The translations under genes and the position numbers were made by a program. Shown here one piece after another: positions 36,408 through 48,008 of a stretch of DNA of 64,000 nucleotides; within the stretch, counting starts at the first letter, position 1; each line of letters begins with the position of its first letter. The notes under the pieces were generated by a model. That model was not told the origin of the DNA. It saw only the letters and a list, made by a program, of their open reading frames with translations, and searched no databases. Where the stretch lies: assembly GCA_933228895.1 (NCBI GenBank), contig OW121847.1, positions 48,420,992 through 48,484,991 on the forward strand. Reading direction: 5' to 3'. Source of the DNA: Platycnemis pennipes (taxonomy: Eukaryota; Arthropoda; Insecta; Odonata; Platycnemididae).

Positions 36408-37283
36408 CCGGGGGAAAGGAGCTAAGCAAGGTGGGTCTTACAAGTGAAGGGCATACGTTACACATCCTTTATGTTTTGGGCTCATTACGAACTGAAAGTC
36501 ATATCACTTAGCTAACGGAAATGCTACGTATATGAGATAGATTTAAAACGACTGTCATAGTTCTTGAATTTTATTGACATCCTCTGCTTGCTACAAGTAC
36601 TACCTAAACCAATACGTATCTACGTCCGTGAAATTCCTTATATTAAAAATGTCATAAATTTATGAAATCAACAATGTATCAAGTGGACAATATTGGTAAG
36701 AACAGTAATGATAGGGCGTTGAATAATATCCTAAGTAGAAATATTTTAATGCCTTACATGCCTACATATAATATATTATATTGAAATTATTGTCATGGTA
36801 TTCATTCAAAATCATATATTACAGTGTAATAAATAGATATTACAATGCCTTGTAACCTAAATAATTTACTTTTGTGAAGTGGAGTGATAGCAGGGATATG
36901 GAATATATTATATTTTATCAATTTGCTTGGACTATTTTATAAATTTTAAGTACAGCGTATTATTTAAAGGCAGAAAATTTTCGTTGGGCATAGGAAAGTC
37001 CCCTATTTCAAGCTAGCCCCTCTCATGATTAAATTTCCTCATTTTCCTCCTCTTAGAACGTTCTCCGCACGCAATAACTCAACACATGAGCGATGGGGAG
37101 ACAAGTGGAAAGGGAATGTGGTGAACGGAATATGGAAGGGGAAAAAGCACAAAGAGCGAGAGGGACAGGGGAATGATCTTGGATGGAAATTGGGCATATC
37201 TTTCTCTCTCTTTGCAACCCTCCCCTGCCACATCCTTGAACGAGTGATAATTTTGAACGGTTCAAGAGGCGTACGGATGCCAT
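36408..37283. other. Non-coding AT-rich stretch
   Basis: Nothing is supported as a gene. The part 36480-36960 is very AT-rich with short TATA-type palindromes; the last 250 bp are balanced in composition with biased open frames. It separates the candidate LTR from the foldback MITE. Confidence 0.4.
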
Positions 37284-37806
37284 AGGCCGTATCACACTAG
37301 GGGTTGCCGGTTACGGTTGGTGTAAACAGTTCCAATCACACTGACCGCTTATATAACCGGTCGGTTGTGCAATCGCAGCCAATAGGATCTCGCCTCACGG
37401 TCACGTGCTGTTTTTGTTTACATTTTGTTCCTATGCTGCCTCAAATGCAAGGTTTATGCCTCAAATACAAGATACAAATGAATTAAGTACATTTAAACTC
37501 AACTCGATAAAATGAATGCCATTATAATATATCCTTCACAAAAAAATAGAATATGCAAGAGAGTTGAATGCTGTTTAAATTTTGTTCTGAATATTTTTAT
37601 GATTTAGGACGTAGTTGAAATGGTAACAATGAAATTATCGCGATATGTAAACACAAAGAGCACGTGACAGCGAGGTGAGCTCCTATTGGCCACGGCTCCA
37701 CAACCGGCCGGTTGTAAGTAGACGCGCTCCTATAATCCAACCGTTGAGAGCTGGTTGGCGCTGATTGGTCGATTGTACAACCGTAACCGCTAGTGTGATA
37801 CGGCCT
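37284..37806. mobile_element. 523-bp foldback MITE, termini AGGCCGTATCACACTAG
   Basis: The left end AGGCCGTATCACACTAG is repeated inverted at the right end (37790-37806). The inverted similarity continues inward for roughly 150 bp. Examples are CGGTCGGTTGTGCAATCG against CGGCCGGTTGTGGAGCCG, CCAATAGGA in both arms, GTCACGTGCT in both arms and GTTTACAT in both arms. The centre is AT-rich and has no transposase. Flanks read GGATGCCA and GGAGAGCCA, a possible degenerate 8-bp target duplication, which would suit hAT- or P-type transposases; this is uncertain. A 70-bp relative sits at 57508-57580. Confidence 0.75.
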
Positions 37807-38339
37807 GGAGAGCCACGTGATTATAATTGCCCGAGCCCCGTGTGGGTTGCCCCGCGAGAGACTCCAGAGGATCGGAGAGAGGGCCCAAAGGATCACCATG
37901 TGTGGTGTGCCGTCGCCATGAACTGCGTGAGAGCCGCCTCGTCCGTCCGTTCCGCGGGACATGCCCCTACGGACACCTCGACCATAAACCACCCACGCGC
38001 CCTATAGCACTCGCAAACACTCTCCGCACCGAATTAATTTCCTCCCCTCTCTTCAACTCTCTCTCTTTCCTTTAATCACTGTTCACTCAACGAAACACCC
38101 CGGTGTGGACACTGGAAAGCTAAATATTGTTTAGGAACGAGAGTGGTGAATTTCGCCCAGGAATGAGAACTTAAAATTTCTCGGGGAAGGAAAATTTATC
38201 AAATTAGGTACCTTTAGATAACGCTTTAAGAAATATCTTTAATTTCAACTTCAAAAGTTTTTACTGCTGGGAAACGGAGATTTTGTGGAAAAATAGCGAC
38301 AAAATGAATTATAGTGTGAGGATCTATTCGTTTAGGGAT
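37807..38339. other. Non-coding stretch
   Basis: A CpG-containing balanced section (37807-38030) gives short open frames on both strands without domains. It then becomes AT-rich. Nothing recognisable. Confidence 0.4.
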
Positions 38340-38505
38340 TTCTTCCGCGTGTGTCCATTCTGGGGTGACAACAGTTTCGCCAACGTTTCAGTTCGCGTCT
38401 TCAGGTCTGAAGTGTTTGATAGCAGATTTTTACCGTCTTATATACCATTTAGTTCTGCGCTCTGATGTTCAAGTGGGCGCATTTTCATTGGCCGTTTGAC
38501 TAGTT
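38340..38505 (-). mobile_element. Penelope-like element terminal relic with hammerhead-like motif
   Basis: On the minus strand the order is CCAATGAAAATGCGCC, ATCAGAGCGC, GGTATATAAGACGG, then CACTTCAGACCTGAAGACGC and AACTGAAACGTTGGCGAAAC. This arrangement is typical of Penelope-like element termini: a CCAAT-like box, a short TATA-type motif, then CCTGAAGA...GAAACG. In those elements the last part belongs to a hammerhead ribozyme core (CUGANGA and GAAA). CTGAAGA and GAAAC are both visible, but I could not draw a proper stem II, so any ribozyme is decayed. No RT or GIY-YIG coding remnant is adjacent. Family assignment is from motif order only. Confidence 0.45.
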
Positions 38506-38510
38506 TTTTC

Positions 38511-38529
38511 AGTCTAGACCGTCTAGACT
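38511..38529. repeat. Short inverted repeat AGTCTAGAC-C-GTCTAGACT
   Basis: A 9-bp perfect inverted repeat has a single central base and is flanked by two ACTAGT sites. It is next to the Penelope-like relic and may belong to its boundary or be independent. Confidence 0.6.
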
Positions 38530-41500
38530 AGTAATAAATGATAAAACTCTCTTTGCTTTTGCAATCTTGAAAATAGTGAGGAACACGCGACTCTTTAAAG
38601 TTAGGACTAAGAGCATAGGATAAAATAGGGCAAGAGTACCCCATCAATGGCACTAATGAGCATTTTATACAGAGATGTTTCCCTAGAAACAGCGAAAGAC
38701 TTGGAAAAGGAATTATCTGCTCGCAAGGAATTATGTTTGTGCGGCGCTCGAAACGGGAAACAGAATGCCACCTCAGGGTTCTCAAAATGCGTGAGGAAGA
38801 TATGCCGGAAGAAGGTTGCCTTATTCATTCCTGTGAAGCATTTCCCCTCAAACTCCACTTACTTCCCTTTTATCATGAGGCGACGGAAATACCTAAGCGA
38901 GATAAAGTGCCGTAAATTGTAAGACGAAATTCGTCACGCTAAAGTTTCTTCACCGATGTTGACGTATGTTCTTGGCAAACAATGAGAGTAATACCACCCA
39001 GCCCGGGAGCCATAGAACAAAAGAATGACCTCGTGAAAATAAGTACAAAACCGCAATGCGGATTATACCAAAATTTACACGGAACCTGATTATTCCGTCT
39101 ACAAGCATTTTGTCTTGAAAAAAAAACGGAATTTAAACAAGTCCAGACAATTCCTCAGTTACCTCTGGCGGATTTGAAGAATAAAATACTATCTTTTTCT
39201 TCCCTTCTTACTGATAAGGAGCTATTATTCAAGTAAGGCATTCGATTCCAATTGCACCAACACGCAACCACTCAGTCAGTTTTGAAATAGCTAAAACGTG
39301 GGAGGAATGATTGCTATTAATTAGGTATAGTAATTCTTCAGGAAGCAGGGTAAAGCAAAAATGAAACCGTTTCGTGACATCCAGACTCAATAAAATATTT
39401 CATTTCAGGGAAAATTCCTGCGATGGTCGATAATGTGCTAGGAAAGCTGGTTAACAACCGGTAACGCAGAAAGGAAATATCAAATAATCGATACACGAAG
39501 AAAACCTAGCTTAAACCTGTTATAGCACGCTATTTATGGAAGTAGGCTCACAAAGGTGTTTTCCAACCACATCCTGGAATTGTTTTAAGCTAGTAGCTCA
39601 AAAGAGTCAATATCACTGAGCCCTTCATCTCTCACTGGTTGAATTCCACGATTACAATTTTTAAAATGTCTACCGTCAAAAGCCCATCAGCATACAGATA
39701 CAAGAATGGTAGGTACTAATTTAAAAAGTCTTCTAATGATCAATGAGTATTGAAACATCCACAATAACTAGGTCACTCAGTCATTATCTACCAACGATAG
39801 GTTTAAAAACCATTCAATGTGTAAAAGATCACGCAAAGGAGAATGATTCTGACTGAAATAAAGATTGCTCTGAAGGTTTGTGGAGGATGAATATCTTTTG
39901 TAAGTTAAATTATAAAGTTTGTGATTTAAAAGTACTTGTTAGCATTTGGCATCACCTACAATGAACTCAAGAGGATGCATTTTTTCATGGTTTAATCACT
40001 CGTCGGTGTTCGTTTCTCTCACAATGGCTGCAAGGAAAATTCGTGGATGCTGGCGACAAAGCGACCAGCGAGATAACCAACCGTTCGATAACGCCTCAGC
40101 GTTCGACAGGAGGACGCCTAATTTGTTTTCACGCGTGAAGCTGAGGTCACTTCCATCGGGTACCTGCACGTCATTATTGAAAGCACATGCGCCGATCCTT
40201 CATGGGAAGTGACGCGCTTGCTTCGAACGTATCGCAGCCGTTTATCATCCCTAGGATATATTTTTTACCGCACGATTGAGGTCAACGGTACTCTTTAATT
40301 ATTTTCGGACCTTGAGAGACATGCCGTGATAATGAGCACTTACTAGCAGGAATTCAAACAAACATTTCAAAAGAGGAGGAAGGCCTGGAATCAGACATTG
40401 CGGGTTATTCAAGCATTCGCCTAGCAAGCCTAAGGCCCGTAGTTCTCTTATAGAAAATTTAAACTCACTCCATAACCGTATAGAATAGTAGAGTAAATAT
40501 CTCACACTGGGTTGCCTTGCCGTGCTTTGCAATAGTTTAAAGGCGCTATCCTCGTGGATAGGGACTTTCTTGAAGTCTGTTTCACGCTTTTCGTGTAACA
40601 TCCTTCATGCACTGTAATGGCGAGTGAAACAGATGGATCCTCTTGAGCATTTTCTTTGCTATCAAGGATCCTGGGCTTTGGCCCAACAAACCAAAGATTT
40701 GCGGTTCCACACTCGGTCTATGGCATCGTTTTCTTCTGGAAATTTTCTACGAATTTTTCAATATAAAATCCCAATCCACCCCTGCACTTCTGCTGTAGCC
40801 CATTCTCTTTTTAAAAATGAGAATTTTAATTTCTGCTGCTTTTCTGTGCACGCTTTGGCACCATGCTCTCCTAGTAGTGACAAAGCTGTTTTTTACGTCT
40901 CGAATTTATCTCATTCCCATTACATTTCCTTCCCGTTTTCAGTGCTTTTATTCTCTGCCTGGGTCCATCTTCATGCGCCTCCGGTGGATGGCTTTTTCAC
41001 GATACTGATAGACCAAAAAGCTTGAAATCAGTGTCGTCCTACCCACAAACCAACTGGAGAATGCTCTGACTCGCAAGACTAGACAGATGACATATTTTTC
41101 CAGCAGCAAGAGGTAGTTAGAACCGTGTTTGATTGGTGTCAATGACTGTGGAGCAGATATTGGCGGAGAGGTTTTTTTCACCGCCGACAGGTTTCCATTC
41201 GAAGAATCCTTTAACGACTATGACATTTAAAGTTAGCATATTCCTGAAAAAGGACCCTTGACGAATAATTTAATTTTACTGACGAATTATAAGACCCAGG
41301 CGGGAAGTTACAGCGAATATGAAGCGCCGTAAGCCGATGAAAACAAATTTCACACAGCCAAAATAAATACAACATAAATACATTTTACAATATAAATGCG
41401 AAAATTTCCTTCATCTTTCCCATACGCACTAGAAATACTACTTTGACTCAAAGGTGTGACAAGAATATAAAATGTTCCGAGCAAAAATATCGCGTTTCTC

Positions 41501-44500
41501 AAAAGACAAACTGTGATTTGGTGATATTAAATATATCATTCAAAACCTTCAATGAATATGCCAAGATAATTTGAGAAATATAGGCGTAATACATTGCCAA
41601 ACAATGAAAAAATATAAAACTTTATCGGCAACGTAATAACTGTAACATGCACACTAGTTTCTTTCGAAATAACAAATCTAATATGTGTGATTTGGAATAA
41701 GAGGAATTGGCATATAAAATTAAAGGATGGCTTTTTATACGCATTAATATTTGAAAAGTATTCTAAACGAATACTATTAATAAAAGAGTTGTTGGATGTA
41801 CGTTTTCTGATCACCGAAAAGTATGAAATCATTTAAAAAAGATCTTTGCTTCACAGCAGAATATTTCTATGTATGCAAGAAGAAATTAAATCAAAAAGTG
41901 CTTCGCCTATATTGCCGATGAAAAACTCTTGGAGTAATAAAGATGTTAGATATTAGAATTCGCCCACATTATTAAATTTAAGGGCAAGGAACGGTTTTGC
42001 TCACTACGTGGAATATATTATGCGTAAACTATATGTTACGTGGAATACTTTCGTTGGCATTTGCACGCATTTCATGGTATTTAAATTGATCTTCGTGTAA
42101 AGCCAGCTAAGTCGACTCGAAATCCAACCCAAAACTTCTTTAAATCTCTTAAATTTCCGCAAACCTTTTCTCTATCCTCTCCGCACGTAGACGAATGACG
42201 TAGACGAATGCCCATTTGCATTTAAGATTGCGGTCGACGGCCTGTTCTCTTACATTGGATAAGCTCCTTCGCGCATTCTATACTGTTTGCTTTCGCCAGG
42301 CATTTAGTGCAGAGGATAACTTCGCAGTTATGTACAACTCAAAGTATGTAACTACTTGGTAAGAAATGAACAGCTTCATTTACACCTCGGTTATATGTTT
42401 TCTTAGAAATGAGAAATTTTGAAATGAGGGCGTTGCGTAAAAAAATAGCAGAGCGATCTTTTTTTATAATCTGAGCTTTATAAGCAGAAAATTACTCGGA
42501 GAAAAAGGGCGTGAGAAATAATTTTGCTCTAGATATTAAGGTAGTAAGGTGTTTTAAAAATACGCGTTTTTATTCACGGCATAAAGATATTTCGGAACAC
42601 AGTAACAACAGAAATGAAATTTATTTTAAGGTGGAATTGTCTTGAAAGCTTCAAAACTTATTTGCAGCAAGGTAGGAGGCACGTAATGTACTCGTCATAC
42701 CTTCCACCCTGTGCCACATATCATATCTAATCCAAGGAACTGAATTGATATCAAACTCCTCCCCTTGGAAATCTTTTTTACTTCGTATATCAAGGGGTAT
42801 TTCTGTACCACAGAGATATTTTTTCTCCTTAAAATATGTCGCTGCGGCTGGTATGCCTAGAGAATTCTGCTATCTTGACGGGTAAAGAGTGAACATTCTT
42901 GAATGGGCATTGACCTCGGACATTTCTCAGTTTTATCCTTAAGGTGTGCGATGCAACCAAGAGGTTGTAAATTTATCGATATATATAATAAAGTACACAC
43001 ATATGATTGGCTGCTGTTTACAATTGTTCTCATTATTTGTTAGAGACTGTAGGTTAGCAAAACATAACCAAATTGCATTTGGAGCTGTTATTCATAAGCA
43101 AAGCTCGGTTAACAAACACGGTCTGCAAGAGGGCGAGCAAAAAATGATTTCCAGATGTGTATTTAAATGACTCAATCAATTAGAGTAAGAATTTTCCCTC
43201 CTGCATAATTGTTGGCAGTCAAAGCGTTATTTATCGTAACACTCTATACGGAACTCAACGTTACTTGTAGTCGCTTGTCAATTGACCTAAGGTAAACCCG
43301 GGGTAAAACAATGAATTGCAGAAATAAGTGACTCGAAGAATCACTCAATATCTCAAAATGCAACCAACCTCAATGTAAATTTTTTTACCTTCTTATAATG
43401 TTTATAGAAAAACAGTAAACCTGTGCAAAACATTCGCATATTATACCTACCTTCTATCTCTCCTAAAACAATGATTTAGTTTTTTTTTAGAGTTGTTGAA
43501 GTGAAATAGGGAAGTGTAGATGCAAAATAGAAAAGAAAGTTTATTAATGTGAACGTATTTAGCATTTAAAATATAATTTTAGTAAATTACATAAAAGATT
43601 AAAATCAAACGGGGTATTTAATTGCTAATTTTTTGAGCATTTCCGGGAAGTATTGAATGAAAATTATTCTTCTCCCTATATTGCAAACTAATCGATGAGA
43701 TGGACAACTTGATATCTTTCTTGGACGGAAGGAGGTTGATTTCAAATCGAATTTCTCTTCAAAGGCAGGCTCACCTTCCTCTTTTCCCCATAGCAATCCC
43801 CCTACAACAGCCCATCTCCACTCACAGAGTGAGGGAGGACTCAACCACTTCAGATCCCATTCCGTCAAAGCTTGGGAGTGGACAGGGAGAGAGAGGGAAG
43901 AGGGCTAGAAGAAGGAGGAAAACTTCTGTCGGCTAGTGGGTACCTTTTTCCTTCTTTGCCTCAGTTCCCCTCTTAGCCGCGCTTCTTCCTGTAAGGCCCT
44001 CGAAATCGAAGTACATCCATTTTTTTGACTTCCTCCCTCCTCAATGGGAGGGAGGTGAATCTGTGGAGGATCCTAGAAGAATGTTGTCGGAATCTGACGG
44101 ATGAGTCCTTCAAGGAGAGTTGGAGAAAGAAGAGGCAGAGTCACGCGAAGAGGAAAATGCTTGAAAACTTGGTCGAGAAAAAAGAGAGACCTTTAGCTAT
44201 AATTTTTTTCCAGCTGTAATTTCGGTTCCCATCAGCACATCCCAGTTAGCCAACAAAGAGAGCCAGGAATGGAATAAAAGTCACGGTTCTCTTAGGAGAG
44301 TTGAACTAGGGACGCATCGAATAACGCCAAAGGGTTTTGGTCCACTTAAATTGTGAATGAAGTAAGCTGTTACTGTGCCCTTATGCTCAATAGTACCAAT
44401 GATACGTATTTCAATTAAATGACACATATTAGTATTATTTATAGCGATACTTCCAGCGAGAAGTTTCATTATGCGCTGCTCACACGTTTACGTAAATGAG

Positions 44501-47500
44501 AGAACAGATGCCAATGTTTACATAATGGTTAAGGATTTGAAAATCAGTGTTCCACTAACGCGGAGCATAGATCACATTAATCTTTCAATTAGCAAAACGC
44601 AGTTGCAAAACATGAAAGGAATGTTAACAATTTTAAATAGCGTAGGCAAAGCCAGTATTATGCGCTTCTATATAGAAGGCAATAGGTATACGATCGAAAT
44701 TAAAATGTGCCCTCAAATTTAAATGTGAAAACGACGAAATCATTCATGGCTCTTTTATCTAGCTTGAAAATGTATCTCAATATGGCACTGGCACTTCTCT
44801 CAAAACAGTATACAGTTATATATGAACACAGCTTTGACTATCTTCACAACGTAGGTACGAAATGAACTCGGGCACAACGGAGGTTAAGGTGCTTAGAAAG
44901 GCACCAACGCGTCAAACCAGGAAATTTCTGAGACACCATTTAACTCAAAGGCAAGCTGGAGCAACCGTGGTAACCTTTACCGGAACATATATTTTTCTTG
45001 GGGAAGAAGGGGATGCACCTGTAATGAAAGGAACGGGAATCCCCGAACAAAAGGTACCTATTACCCGTGGCATAACTTCATTCCTTGACCTAAACCAGGA
45101 CTCGAGATCATTTATACGGCATGACAAAGAGGAAAAAAAGATTGAGGATTGAAATTGTTAACTGATAGAAGCCAAGGAAGGATGGACTAGAGCAAAGAGA
45201 GAGTGAAAGAGATGGAAAAAAAATTAAGCTCCCCATCGTAAAATACTAGGTTTCTCCCAGGTAGTCGAACGAAGAAAAAAATGGCAAGGCGTGGTCCTCA
45301 TGTAATCGAAAAGGGGGGACGCGAGGATAAATATGGAAGGGCGGGGAAGCCGCAGAGAAGACGCAGAAAGGGGCGGAGCCCAGCTTTTGATTTCCTCGAG
45401 GGCTAACATCCATCCCCAAGGGGATTCCATATATCCCTCCCCTTATGTCTCGTTACTTGCGACTGTGCACAACCCCGCCAAAGCTTCCCTCTTCAACTCA
45501 CCCATCATCTTTCGTAACCAAAAAATGATGACGTTTTGGTGCCCCAGGCTTTGCTCCATACGACTGAGACATTTTATAACAACATTCCACCATGTCAAGT
45601 CTCCCTAAGGAATCATATCAGATGGCTCCGATGAAATTCCTAGAGCTCATTAATCTCCTTGAGTGGAGGAAACGGCTTTTTCTCTTGAAAAATACGTTTA
45701 TTTACTAATTACCATAAAAAACATACATACCCAAGTTTTTGGCTAATATTTTGGGTTACTGGCCAATTACCAATCAGGATAAATAAGACCAATCATACCT
45801 GCAAAGAAAGAAAGAAGAATATTAAAAACCAAAACATTCATTCACATTACTTATTTAATATTTTTTCAATTATTTCATTGATAGGCATGCACCATAAACA
45901 TGGTTCTTGTCCGCATAAATAAATGATATATTCTAAAATGTACTATCAATTTTTCCACTATAAAGAATTTGCTCTAATTTTCACAAAGTATTTACTTTTC
46001 CGGTGAAATTATTATAATACAATGCAATAAGAACTTACCTACTATGTGCATATCAAGTAATCAATATTATGATTGCATAATATTTACTAGGGGAGAATGT
46101 AGTGCTAAACATTGTGACTTATTGGCACTCATGGTAATATTTGGTGTGACAGTGAAGGAGTGAAAAAATATGGTAGTTAACGAAACTAAACTGTAGTCCT
46201 TGTGTTACCAATTAACATACCATTCTATGTAGACGTATTGTAATTTGAAGCCACAGTGTGATAGATTGCCCTTTATAGTCGATGAATTTGAAAAATGTTG
46301 ATTTTTTTCGAGGTATTTCCCTTTAACGAAAGCGTCAACAATAGAAAGTAGAAACTAAGAGTGATATAGAATAAGCCGGAAAAAAACACAAAAATAGTTA
46401 AATTTCCCGAAGACAGGTTCATTGTCATGAGTCTCTTTAGGAGACACGAGGATAAGAATATTCTAATAGCCTTCATTCGAATGAAAAATGCACTTAAATT
46501 ACCTCAATCAGGGCGCAAAGTCTTGGGGATCCATTTCCTGGTCAGTTCGAATGGCTTTTCGGTGCACGTATTCGTGCATATGCACACGCCCTCACGGCAC
46601 GTAATCACTCACTCCCCTCCTAGCGATGACGGCATGAGAGAGAAAGAAGAGGAGTTAGAGTTGGCATCTGTTTCTCCTCTGTCTAGGTTATTACGAAGGT
46701 GGAAGCGCCAGCTGGTCCCCATCTTTTCCCATCAACCCCCTGGACCTGTATCTAATCTCGCATGCAACTCGCAACGTCACCTACGCCTCGGCTCACCTGC
46801 CCTTGAAATTGACTCATTCACTGTACCCGACAAGGCATACGTGGATCTGGGTTGAAAGGAGAGTTGTAAACCTGCGCATGTGATTATCTCGTATGAAGCA
46901 ATGTCGGGGACACGAGGACTTGAATTGCGCGTTTCTATTTATCTTTCCCACATTACATCCACAGTCCGAGGGAGATAGCATTACGGTGAAAGGTTTTTAC
47001 GTAAGCTTGAAGTTTAAATGCAGACAATGTATTTTCATTGCTCACGATAAAGATGAAGTGCACCTCTAGCTGGCATTTCATTTAGTTGAAAAAGTCAGAC
47101 AGCTTTTTTCGTTTGATGCAAAGTTCAATACGAAGTAGTAAGTACATAAAAATGTGACACGTTCAATGAAAATAACTAGTTTTATGAAAGAATTAGCAGT
47201 TTTATTCCTGGTGAGAAGAGGGCCACAATTGTACGTTTCAAATAATGAACCATTAAATATTGTACATCTTACACTAGACATAAACGGTCAAGAAAATATT
47301 TTGAAATGCGTAACATGTCAGTAAGAAGACGAATTATAAATAGCGTATTAAGGTATGATGATCGTTTCATAACGAGCATTGACTCTTAATTAAAAAAATA
47401 AAATAAAGGTCAAATCCTTGTTAGCTATATGATCCTTTTATGCATAATCTTCTAAAACCCACGAGGGATGCTTATAGTGATAGCAAATTACTACCCTAAT

Positions 47501-47541
47501 TAATTTATTTGGGAGAACCACAATAACATTGTTAGTGATTC
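38530..47541. other. Long non-coding stretch
   Basis: No gene is supported in 9 kb. Some sections have near-balanced composition (39950-40230, 43700-44000, 45150-45480), but their open frames carry no recognisable domain and lack paired splice sites I trust. A 13-bp exact tandem duplication (ACGTAGACGAATG twice) lies at 42185-42210. A short open frame at 44471-44722 encodes a hydrophilic 83-residue peptide I cannot assign. Confidence 0.4.
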
Positions 47542-48008
47542 TTGTCAGAACGCCGGTTGAAATTTAGACTTAATCTCTTAAATAAATTCCAAGATAATAT
47601 TTTCAGTGATGACTTTAAAAATATTTTGCGAACCCTAACTTACCTTGGTAGACTGGACCATAATCACAAAATTAGAGAAATTGATTGCCTAGCTGACATA
47701 TTCAAAATGTCCTTTTTTCCTCGTACAATTAGGGATATGAATAGCGGTAAATATGCCCAATACGAGTTAATCAGTGAATAGCTTAGGTAGCTGCATGTTG
47801 GTATAAGGACTTGAGGGTAACCCAACTAACAGCATGTTTTTTATGCTTACTTTGCTATTTTTATCTTTTTTAAATAGTGAAGTTTAGACTAGTATATTAA
47901 TACTAATCCTTTTTTACGCATGATATGTAGCGCATGTTTGGTGAGAATTCACCTCCTGCCACACACCTTTATGGTGGCTTGCAGGGTATTATGTAGATGT
48001 AGATGTAG
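47542..48008 (+). mobile_element. 5'-truncated LINE: ORF2 C-terminus and 3' UTR with (TAGATG)n tail
   Basis: The frame from 47542 to 47781 ends in LADIFKMSFFPRTIRDMNSG. This is the 'xFFPRTIxDWNxL' landmark at the extreme C-terminus of many LINE ORF2 proteins; Trp is replaced by Met here. It is followed by a 3' UTR with a hairpin at 47955-47985 (CCTGCCAC...GCAGG) and a short (TAGATG)n tail at about 47993-48007. The same hairpin and tail occur at 61542-61592. The truncation upstream of 47540 is typical of incomplete reverse transcription. RTE/CR1-like is likely, but the clade cannot be fixed without the RT core. Confidence 0.75.

Noticed and set aside
42185..42210. 13-bp exact tandem duplication (ACGTAGACGAATG twice)
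   Set aside because: Real but unremarkable; consistent with replication slippage.
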